A stretch of 9,739 nucleotides of DNA from NCBI GenBank assembly GCA_903835145.1, contig CAILMA010000524.1:1-9739 (forward strand), written 5' to 3'. The DNA is from an uncultured Bacteroidota bacterium (GTDB lineage Bacteria; Bacteroidota; Bacteroidia; Chitinophagales; Chitinophagaceae). Shown here one piece after another: positions 1 to 6,119 of the stretch. The translations under genes and the position numbers were made by a program. The stretch's first letter is position 1. Each line of letters begins with the position of its first letter. The notes under the pieces were generated by a model, which was not told where the DNA came from, searched no databases, and was given only the letters and a program-made list of their open reading frames with translations.

Positions 1-3
1 AAA

Positions 4-137
4 CGCAAAGTCCGCAAAGCAAAGCGCAAAGAAGGCGCAAAGGATATGATTTGTTTTTGCGTATTTTTTAGCCTGTAATGGTATGAAAAATAAAGGAACC
101 TTTGCGTTCCTGTGCGCACCCTTTGCGCTCTCTGCGG
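4..137. repeat. Inverted array of CGCAAAG / CTTTGCG units
   Basis: The left arm has four exact CGCAAAG units starting at 4, 13, 25 and 36. The right arm has the reverse complement CTTTGCG at 100 and 121, plus degenerate copies CTGTGCG at 110 and CTCTGCG at 130. The arms face each other across an A/T-rich spacer of about 56 bp, and unit spacing is 9-12 bp on both sides, so a transcript could fold into a long imperfect stem-loop. Short GCAAAG-type direct or inverted arrays occur in intergenic regions of many Bacteroidota, as a matter of general knowledge rather than a search. No ORF covers it, and it may continue to the left of the window. It could be a REP/MITE-like element or a transcript-end structure for an unseen gene. 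I see no defined promoter for the next gene in 138-201. Confidence 0.7.
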
Positions 138-201
138 TTAACTTTCTGGCTCGTTCAGATCAGGCACGTCGCCACATACGCATTTTTTAAAAACGTTTTA
201 T

Positions 202-915
202 ATGTGTTATCATACCCATACGCCCTCAAAAAAAGAACTCCGCGAACTGCTGGGTGATAAATATGTGTTTATACCCTCCAACCATTACTACCATGTGAGC
301 GGTTTCACTTACCCCGATTTGCCAGTGATAACCGCCGAACAGCCGTTTACCGTTGCCCCAATGCATTGGGGCCTCATACCGGGGTGGGCAGCAGATAAGG
401 CCGCAGCCAACGAAATAAGAGCTAAAACGCTGAACGCAACTTGCGAAGGAATATTTGAGAAAAACAGTTTTAAAGCCAGCATAACCCACCACCGGTGCCT
501 GATATTCGTAGATGGATTTTTTGAATGGCAACATGCAGGAACAAAAAAAATACCTTGGTACATCTATGCCGCCAACGAAAAGCCCATGACCTTCGGCGGC
601 ATTTATTCCCGCTGGACCGATAAAACCACCGGCGAAGTACTGGAAACCTGCAGCATAATAACCACGCCTGCCAATGAACTGATGGCACAGATACACAACA
701 CAAAAAAACGGATGCCCCTTATACTGGACAACGCCGGATGCGACCTGTGGCTGGACACCAAAGCAACACGGGAAGCCATCACTGATGTAATGCGTCCTGC
801 ACCAGATAATGTATTAAAGGCCCACAAAATATCAGGACTTATCACCAGCCGAACAAAGGACAGCAATGTGCCCGAAGTAATACTGCCGGTAGCGACATCA
901 GAGCTCTTTTCTTAA
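202..915 (+). CDS. SRAP-family abasic-site processing protein (YedK/HMCES-like)
   Basis: This 237-residue protein belongs to the SRAP family. Family members crosslink covalently through Cys2 to abasic sites in single-stranded DNA, shielding them from cleavage and error-prone repair; they act in the cytoplasm on the nucleoid. The sequence starts Met-Cys (C2, exposed when Met is removed), has the WGLIPGW motif at 56-62, N78 and E82 in TLNATCEGIFEK (the NAxxE position), E108 in VDGFFEW, and H165 in IHNTKKRMP. These correspond to the catalytic C2, N75, E105 and H160 of E. coli YedK. An Arg usual two residues after the Asn is Thr80 here. Length is normal for the family. The ATG at 202 is fixed by the need for Cys2. 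No Shine-Dalgarno is visible; the leader is A/T-rich. The gene converges on rpoN and their ends overlap by 18 bp. Confidence 0.93.
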   Translation: MCYHTHTPSKKELRELLGDKYVFIPSNHYYHVSGFTYPDLPVITAEQPFTVAPMHWGLIPGWAADKAAANEIRAKTLNATCEGIFEKNSFKASITHHRCLIFVDGFFEWQHAGTKKIPWYIYAANEKPMTFGGIYSRWTDKTTGEVLETCSIITTPANELMAQIHNTKKRMPLILDNAGCDLWLDTKATREAITDVMRPAPDNVLKAHKISGLITSRTKDSNVPEVILPVATSELFS

Positions 916-2397
916 ACGAGCAACAGGGATATTCAGCTGCTCCCGGTACTTGGCTACTGTGCGCCGGGCTACATTGTAGCCTTTCTCCGCCAGCAGGTCG
1001 GTAAGATGCTCGTCAGAAAGTGGTTTTATTTTGTTTTCCGCCCCTATTATTTCATTGAGTATCATTTTCACTTCGCGGGTCGATACTTCCTCCCCGCTTT
1101 CCAGCTGCAGTGCCTCAGAGAAGAAGTACTTCAGCTTGAAAGTGCCATATTCAGTTTGCACAAACTTGCTATTGGCCACACGGGATACGGTGGAAACATC
1201 GAGCTGCGTGAGCAGTGCAATATCCTTCAGAATCATGGGTCTCAGCGAAGTTTCATCGCCGGAAAGGAAGAACTCTCGCTGAAAATTAAGTATAGCCTGC
1301 ATGGTATGCAGCAGCGTGTGCTGGCGTTGCTTTATGGCATCAATAAACCACTTGGCAGAGTCCAGTTTCTGCTTTATGAAAAGAACTGCTTCTTTCTGTC
1401 TTTTATCTTTTTTCTGCCCTCGCTCGTAGGCTTTCATCATCTCTTTATACCCTTCTGATACGCGCAACTCCGGCGCATTTTTAGAGTTTAAAGTGAGCTC
1501 GAGAATACCGTTGTTGTTGAATACAAAAAAGTCTGGTATAATGTAATTTTCAGCCTTATTGAGTACTGCAAAGGAGGAACCGGGCTTCGGATTGAGCTTA
1601 ATGATGACATTAATAACGCCCTTAAAGTCTTCGTCGCTCAGGTTCAGTTGCTTTTGTATCTTATCGTAGTGCTTTTTAATGAACTCGTTAAAGTACTTCT
1701 CCAGTACTATGATGGCATTGCGCAGTTGCTTGGAGTCCTGCATCTTGCGCAGTTGCAGCAGCAGACACTCCTGCAGGTTCCACACGCAAATACCAGGAGG
1801 GTCAAACTGCTGTATTTTTAAAATGAGCTGATTGATCTCCTCAATGCTTGTTTCTATATTTTGCCCGAAAGCCAAGTCATCGGCCAGCGAGGTTACCTCC
1901 CGGCGCAGGTAGCCGTCTTCGTCCATGCTCCCTATTATCTGCTCGGCTATTTTATGTTCGCGTTCATCAAGCTCCAGCATCCCCAGCTGGTCCAGCACAT
2001 ACTCATGAAAATTGGTTTCTATGCGTGCCGGACTCGACTGCCGGTCGTTGTCACCGCTGTGGTAGTCGTCGCCATAGTCATAGCTACGGTCACCATCTTC
2101 TTCGCTCCGCAGAAAGTCATCCAGATCCACTTTTTCGGCAGTATCATTGCTCAGCTCCACTTCATCTCCTTCCTGGTCAAAATCACTGTCCTTGTCGCTG
2201 CCGTTGTCGTCGTCCAGGTTGTATTCCTGTCCGGCTTCTACCGGTGCAGCTTCATTTTCGAGCGCCGGGTTTTCCTCCAGTTCTTCCTGTATTCTGTCTT
2301 CCAGGCTGGCAGTAGGTATCTGCAACAGCTTCATCATCTGAATCTGCTGAGGAGATAATTTCTGTAAAAGCTTTAACTGGTTCGATTGTCTTAACAT
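898..2397 (-). CDS. rpoN: RNA polymerase sigma-54 factor RpoN
   Basis: Sigma-54 directs core RNA polymerase to -24/-12 promoters and needs AAA+ enhancer-binding activators to open them. The 499-residue length and three-region layout fit. Region I (about 1-48) is the Gln/Leu-rich activator-interacting segment, with LSPQQIQMMKLLQ at 14-26 and LEENPALE at 40-47. Region II (about 57-120) is a long, extremely Asp/Glu-rich linker. Region III includes the core-binding part (about 130-330) with QQFDPPGI at 196-203, a helix-turn-helix near 389-410 (DIALLTQLDVSTVSRV), and a perfect RpoN box ARRTVAKYRE at 477-486, which reads the -24 element. The ATG at 2397 gives the expected N-terminus. The leader has no Shine-Dalgarno; a TAnnTTTG motif lies 25 bp upstream. 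The gene is divergent from ald and its 3' end overlaps the convergent SRAP gene, with no terminator visible between them. No activator gene is in the window, so its regulon cannot be inferred. Confidence 0.98.
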   Translation of the reverse strand: MLRQSNQLKLLQKLSPQQIQMMKLLQIPTASLEDRIQEELEENPALENEAAPVEAGQEYNLDDDNGSDKDSDFDQEGDEVELSNDTAEKVDLDDFLRSEEDGDRSYDYGDDYHSGDNDRQSSPARIETNFHEYVLDQLGMLELDEREHKIAEQIIGSMDEDGYLRREVTSLADDLAFGQNIETSIEEINQLILKIQQFDPPGICVWNLQECLLLQLRKMQDSKQLRNAIIVLEKYFNEFIKKHYDKIQKQLNLSDEDFKGVINVIIKLNPKPGSSFAVLNKAENYIIPDFFVFNNNGILELTLNSKNAPELRVSEGYKEMMKAYERGQKKDKRQKEAVLFIKQKLDSAKWFIDAIKQRQHTLLHTMQAILNFQREFFLSGDETSLRPMILKDIALLTQLDVSTVSRVANSKFVQTEYGTFKLKYFFSEALQLESGEEVSTREVKMILNEIIGAENKIKPLSDEHLTDLLAEKGYNVARRTVAKYREQLNIPVARLRKEL

Positions 2398-2421
2398 AAC
2401 TTCTTTTTGCGGAGGTGGTTA

Positions 2422-2446
2422 CAAAAGTAAAATTTAAAGCACAAAA
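2422..2446 (-). promoter_or_regulatory. Candidate rpoN promoter (Bacteroidota TAnnTTTG type)
   Basis: On the minus strand TACTTTTG (2429-2422) matches the Bacteroidota primary-sigma -7 consensus TAnnTTTG exactly. Its 3' end lies 25 bp before the rpoN ATG, which leaves a leader of roughly 18 nt. A TTTTG (2446-2442) sits upstream, but the gap of 12 bp is shorter than the usual 17-23 bp to a -33 element, so the upstream half is doubtful. Confidence 0.5.
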
Positions 2447-2566
2447 CACGCATAGAATATTTTTGCATTTAACGTACTGTTTAACCGTGAGTTTAAATGT
2501 TAAAATGCTTTTTTTATAACGCCATTCGTTGTACCTTGTGTTTTATCACGAATTCTGCCTGATTCA

Positions 2567-3778
2567 ATGAGCAAACGGCCATACATCTCTTCTTCTTTTT
2601 CCTACCAGCCTCAGGAGGAAACTTTAATGATTCTTCCAAAAAAGAAACAATTATTTATTGGTATCCCGAAAGAGACTTCTTTTCAGGAGAACAGGGTTGC
2701 GCTTACGCCGGAGGGGGTAAATGTACTGGTGAACCAGGGCCATGACATTGTGGTGGAGCATGGTGCAGGTGAAGGCTCCTTTTACTTCGATAATGACTAC
2801 AGCGAAGCTGGCGCAAGAATAGTGTATGACAAGGCTGAACTCTACAAGGCCACAACCATTATAAAATCGGCCCCAATTACCAATGAGGAGGCGAGCTACC
2901 TGCAAACCAACCAGGTTATTTTTTCGCCCATACACATGCCCCTGCTGGAAGAAGCCCTGCTGGAGCAACTGATAGCCAAGAAGGTAATTGCTATTGCATT
3001 TGAGTCCATTCAGGACGATGTAGGCTCCTTCCCTATCGTGCGCTCCATGAGCGAGATAGCAGGCAACTATGCCATACTGGTAGCTGCGCGCTACCTCGGG
3101 AATACCGACAATGGCAAGGGCGTATTGCTCGGTGGCATATCTGGCGTGCCACCCGCCCGCGTGTTGATTATCGGCGCTGGTGTAGTGGCTGAGTTTGCTG
3201 CGCGTGCCGCATTCGGGCTGGGCGCATCAGTAAAGATATTCGATAACTCTATTTACAGAATCATGAAGCTGCAGAACAACATCGGCAGGCGTTGTTTTAC
3301 CTCCGTGCTGGACCCTGTTACACTGGCCGAGGAACTAAGGAGTGCCGATGTAGCCATAGGTGCCATAAAGCCTATAAACGGCGTTACACCGATGGTAGTT
3401 ACAGAGCAGATGGTGAGCAATATGAAGGCCGGATCTGTTATCATAGATGTGAGTATAGACCGCGGCGGCTGCTTCGAAACATCGAGGGTAACGACCCACG
3501 AAAAACCGGTATTCAAAATGTATGATGTCATCCATTATTGCGTGCCCAATATTGCTTCCGGTGTTTCCAGAACCGCATCACGCGCTATTAATAATGTATT
3601 GATGCCGATTCTACAGCAATGTGCCGATTCCGGCGGAGTAGATGATGTCATCCTTTCCCGTAACGGCCTAAGGCACGGTGTTTATTTGTATAAGGGCTGC
3701 GTAACAAACGCACCCATCGCCAAAAAATTCGGATTCAAATACACCGACCTCGATTTATTGTTCGCCGGCCAAAGCTAA
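2567..3778 (+). CDS. ald: Alanine dehydrogenase
   Basis: This enzyme reversibly deaminates L-alanine to pyruvate and ammonium with NAD+ in the cytoplasm. The 403-residue protein has the AlaDH/PNT N-terminal domain (IGIPKE at 31-36, ENRVALTPEG at 41-50) and a Rossmann domain with IIGAGVVAEFAARA at 201-214. Residues corresponding to the pyruvate-binding and catalytic set of characterised enzymes are R43, K100 (IIKSAP), H123 (SPIHMP) and D298 (VSIDRGGCFE). HYCVPNIASGVSRTAS at 323-338 is also typical. A complete single chain with these motifs argues against a transhydrogenase alpha subunit. The start at 2567 gives a 20-residue extension with PQEE, which resembles other Bacteroidota homologues. 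However, AGGAGGAA at 2613-2620 sits 6 nt before an in-frame ATG at 2627, so a shorter form is possible. TACCTTGT at 2532-2539 is only a weak -7 match. The gene ends in a strong terminator and stands alone. Confidence 0.95.
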   Translation: MSKRPYISSSFSYQPQEETLMILPKKKQLFIGIPKETSFQENRVALTPEGVNVLVNQGHDIVVEHGAGEGSFYFDNDYSEAGARIVYDKAELYKATTIIKSAPITNEEASYLQTNQVIFSPIHMPLLEEALLEQLIAKKVIAIAFESIQDDVGSFPIVRSMSEIAGNYAILVAARYLGNTDNGKGVLLGGISGVPPARVLIIGAGVVAEFAARAAFGLGASVKIFDNSIYRIMKLQNNIGRRCFTSVLDPVTLAEELRSADVAIGAIKPINGVTPMVVTEQMVSNMKAGSVIIDVSIDRGGCFETSRVTTHEKPVFKMYDVIHYCVPNIASGVSRTASRAINNVLMPILQQCADSGGVDDVILSRNGLRHGVYLYKGCVTNAPIAKKFGFKYTDLDLLFAGQS

Positions 3779-3803
3779 AGGGCAATACAATTATATATTT
3801 TTC

Positions 3804-3842
3804 AGATGGCTGCACGGGTTGCAGCCATTTTTGTTTTTTTTT
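3804..3842 (+). terminator. Intrinsic terminator of ald
   Basis: ATGGCTGCA (3806-3814) pairs perfectly with TGCAGCCAT (3820-3828) around a CGGGT loop, extended by a G-T and an A-T pair at 3804-3805/3829-3830. A T-rich tract follows (T5, G, T9 to 3842). It lies 26 bp after the ald stop. There is no T-tract on the minus-strand side, so it should terminate ald only and not the convergent cytochrome gene. Confidence 0.92.
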
Positions 3843-3945
3843 GGGGGGGGGTGATTGAACTTATATTTTTACAACTACACCCTACGCTCAGGAATTTGGT
3901 CCGAATCTCGCTTCGTCCAGTGTTATTAAAATACTATTTACCCAC

Positions 3946-4009
3946 CTACTCCTTCACAAACCGCTGCACCATATCCACGGCATCTGCACCCATGGCTCGA
4001 ACAACCCCT
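3946..4009 (-). other. Coding-looking tail downstream of the cytochrome gene
   Basis: Just past the cytochrome stop, a different minus-strand frame reads GRGVVRAMGADAVDMVQRFVKE, with its last part after the ATG at 3993 (MGADAVDMVQRFVKE), then a TAG at 3948-3946. The composition is amphipathic and the codons end in G/C like those of neighbouring genes. A one-base loss in the AAAA run just before the cytochrome stop would join this frame to the cytochrome and add about 23 residues. It may be a frameshifted C-terminus, the relic of a lost gene, or chance. The remaining stretch 3852-3945 shows nothing recognisable. Confidence 0.25.
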
Positions 4010-5965
4010 CTACCTTTTCTGCAAGTCCATAAGCATGGAGCGGGCTTGCTGGTTGGCGGGGTGTTTTTCAAGCAGGTGCAGCAGGGCGCGCTCGGCATCG
4101 GGCAGGCGGTTGTTGTTGTGGTACCACACGGCGAGGTTTATGAGGTTTTGCTCATAGTCGGGGTCCAGGTCGCGGGCACGGGTAAGGTAGTTGTAGGCCA
4201 TGGTATTGTTGCCATCCTGCATATAAATAAACCCAAGGTTGGTGTTTGCACTGATGTGCCCTGGGTTTTCCCCTACTATAAATTGAAACGTTTTGAGTGC
4301 CTCGGGGTATTGTTGCAGCGCCACAAGGCAGGTGCCGTACTTATTCTGAAAATCGAGGGAGAAGGGCAATATTTCCGTTGCCCGCTTAAACCAGGGCAGG
4401 GCTTTTTCGTTGGCTCCGGTCTTACTGTAGGCATCGGCTATCCGGTAGCAGGTCCAGGCATCCTTCATATCTGCAGGCTTCAGCGCTCGGGCATATTCGG
4501 TTACCCTCGCAAAGTCATTTTTCAGGAAATATACCCTTATGTAATCGCGGTTTTGACGCACGGTTGTTTCTTCGGTTTTGCTGCTGTTCAGGTACACGAG
4601 TGCACTATCCAGCAGTCCGGGCGAAGGCGCATAGCGCTCAAAAAACTCCAGAAATCCGCGAGCGGTATTTATTGCACCCGGGTTGTCATTGTTAAAACAC
4701 TTCATACCCAGGAAGGCGGTGATTTTTTTCTTCAGGGTATCATCAGCCGGCTTCTTGCGTATAAAGTGGTCTGTCACCGCTACGTGGGGTATATCTATGC
4801 TGCCATTGTGAGGCATATGGCAGGTAACACAATCATTGTTTTTGGCGGCACGCACACTTTCCTTTTCTGTGCAGGCCACTTGCCCTTTTGCGCCGCTGTG
4901 GCAGCTCTGGCAGGCGTTCAGGTACTGGCTGCGTGGCGTGAACTTCACACTTACATGGGGGTTATGGCAGGTAATGCAACTCATTTTACCAGACTCCACG
5001 AAGCACCTGCTCTTTTTCATCCGCTCTACGTGGGAGGCCATGATCATTTTATCTTGCGCGCCCTCGTACTCCGGCATAAATACGTTCATCACCTCGCTCA
5101 GCTTCATACCGGGGTGATAATCTAAGAACGTTTTACCATCGTTAAGCACCGCAATGCCTTGCAGGTGGCAGCGCTGGCACACATTGTTTTGCAGGTCTAT
5201 CGGCAGGCGGCGCGGGTTCACTATCGAGTAGTCGGGGCCTTTTGAAGTATCTATTATCTTACCCAGTTGTTTTTCTGCCACATGCAGACTTCCGGCACCG
5301 TGGCAACGCTCACAGTCTATGCCGCCCTTTACAACATTGTACTTGTTTTCGCTGCCTGCTACAAAATCGGGGTAACCATTGTGGCAACTCATGCACTCCA
5401 GCTGTATCATGCGCTGGAAGCGGTTGCTTGCGCCCTTCTCAAAACCAGGGGCGAGGTCCCACTGGTGTTTTTGGGTGTAGAAGGTAATGGGCAACTGATA
5501 TACGTAGCCGTTCACATTGTACATGTGGGAGTTCGTGTGCTGCCCAGAGCCTACAACATAGTCAACATGGTGCAGCAACTGATGCACGGTATCAGTGCCC
5601 TCCAGCCGGTATTCCAGCACACAAAAAGTGTCACCCTTCCAAAACGGTTTGTAGTAATAATCGAGCGCAGAGTCGTAAACCAACGAATGAGCGGGAGAGA
5701 AATCAGCCGCGGATTTCTCCCTCGTTGCCTGCCCGAAAGACTGCCCCATGCCCGTTTGAATGAATGTTTTATACACCTCTTCGTGGCACCCCCGGCATGT
5801 TTGCATACCCACATAATGTGCTGAAGTATCATAGACATTGCGCCAAAGGGAAGTGGGCTGCGGCTCGGTAGCAACCGGCGCCGGGGTATTGCAAAAAAAG
5901 GACGGCAGTGTTACTATTAACAAAGCCATGCACAACATTATATTTCGCAAAACACGGGACGACAT
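4010..5965 (-). CDS. Exported seven-haem c-type cytochrome with C-terminal TPR domain
   Basis: This 651-residue protein has an N-terminal export signal (R4/R7, hydrophobic 10-24). A Cys at 25 is preceded by Phe-Phe, which is a poor lipobox, so lipidation is uncertain. Seven CxxCH haem c sites follow at C57, C191, C218, C263, C330, C352 and C379, all within residues 57-383. The spacing and the CHxPH-like sites (CHNPH, CHMPH) resemble the cytochrome c554/multihaem group. Residues about 503-636 form four TPR units of 32-34 residues, each ending in a Pro-containing turn (EILP, GENP, DLDP, EKHP), a protein-binding module. It probably acts in the periplasm or at the cell surface in electron transfer; the substrate cannot be read from the sequence, and no catalytic haem motif (such as the CxxCK of nitrite reductases) is present. 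It has no oxidoreductase partner in the window. It is divergent from the NHL gene. The ATG at 5965 keeps the positively charged signal-peptide start. Confidence 0.93.
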   Translation of the reverse strand: MSSRVLRNIMLCMALLIVTLPSFFCNTPAPVATEPQPTSLWRNVYDTSAHYVGMQTCRGCHEEVYKTFIQTGMGQSFGQATREKSAADFSPAHSLVYDSALDYYYKPFWKGDTFCVLEYRLEGTDTVHQLLHHVDYVVGSGQHTNSHMYNVNGYVYQLPITFYTQKHQWDLAPGFEKGASNRFQRMIQLECMSCHNGYPDFVAGSENKYNVVKGGIDCERCHGAGSLHVAEKQLGKIIDTSKGPDYSIVNPRRLPIDLQNNVCQRCHLQGIAVLNDGKTFLDYHPGMKLSEVMNVFMPEYEGAQDKMIMASHVERMKKSRCFVESGKMSCITCHNPHVSVKFTPRSQYLNACQSCHSGAKGQVACTEKESVRAAKNNDCVTCHMPHNGSIDIPHVAVTDHFIRKKPADDTLKKKITAFLGMKCFNNDNPGAINTARGFLEFFERYAPSPGLLDSALVYLNSSKTEETTVRQNRDYIRVYFLKNDFARVTEYARALKPADMKDAWTCYRIADAYSKTGANEKALPWFKRATEILPFSLDFQNKYGTCLVALQQYPEALKTFQFIVGENPGHISANTNLGFIYMQDGNNTMAYNYLTRARDLDPDYEQNLINLAVWYHNNNRLPDAERALLHLLEKHPANQQARSMLMDLQKR

Positions 5966-5972
5966 CAGTCGT

Positions 5973-6000
5973 CAAAATTAATGGATTAAGTATTTGCAAA
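5973..6000 (-). promoter_or_regulatory. Candidate cytochrome-gene promoter
   Basis: On the minus strand TAATTTTG (5980-5973) matches the Bacteroidota -7 consensus TAnnTTTG. TTTG (6000-5997) lies 16 bp upstream as a -33 element, close to the usual spacing. Transcription would begin around 5966, leaving almost no leader before the ATG at 5965. Confidence 0.55.
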
Positions 6001-6077
6001 GTGACTTGCCTATGGCATCAGGGAGAAAACTTTTTGTAATATTGTGTATAATTTAGTCTAATCATTTCTGTTTACCT

Positions 6078-6102
6078 CGCCGCAGCCCAAAAGCTGGCGG
6101 TG
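6078..6102 (+). other. Leader hairpin upstream of the NHL-repeat gene
   Basis: CGCCGCAGC (6078-6086) pairs with GCTGGCGGTG (6093-6102) around a CCAAAA loop, giving nine pairs with one bulged G (6096) and one G-T pair. It ends 17 nt before the ATG at 6120. It lacks a T-tract on either strand, so it is not an ordinary terminator; an mRNA-leader structure is possible. A weak plus-strand -7-like TAATTTAG lies at 6049-6056, which would place the hairpin inside the transcript. Confidence 0.4.
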
Positions 6103-6119
6103 ATCGATATTTTATTGTT

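Noticed and set aside
4..137. CGCAAAG array considered as CRISPR or a replication-origin iteron set
   Set aside because: Units are only 7 bp with 2-5 bp gaps and are inverted in two arms. There are no spacers, and no replication initiator gene or DnaA-box cluster is present.
2567..3778. NAD(P) transhydrogenase alpha subunit as an alternative to alanine dehydrogenase
   Set aside because: The two share a fold, but the chain is complete at 403 residues, carries the alanine dehydrogenase catalytic set and IDRGGCFE region, and has no beta-subunit gene next to it.
3806..5125. 439-codon plus-strand open frame opposite the cytochrome gene
   Set aside because: It begins inside the ald terminator hairpin, its product is low-complexity and unlike any family, and the minus strand carries seven CxxCH sites and TPRs. 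It is an antisense shadow.
5267..5824. 185-codon plus-strand open frame inside the cytochrome gene
   Set aside because: It lies wholly opposite haem-binding coding sequence, without a family signature or start context.
5966..6119. Sigma-54 (-24/-12) promoter for the cytochrome or NHL gene, prompted by rpoN nearby
   Set aside because: I looked for GG-N10-GC with TGGC and TTGC halves on both strands and found no convincing match. The TGGCATC at 6013 lacks the GC at the right distance.
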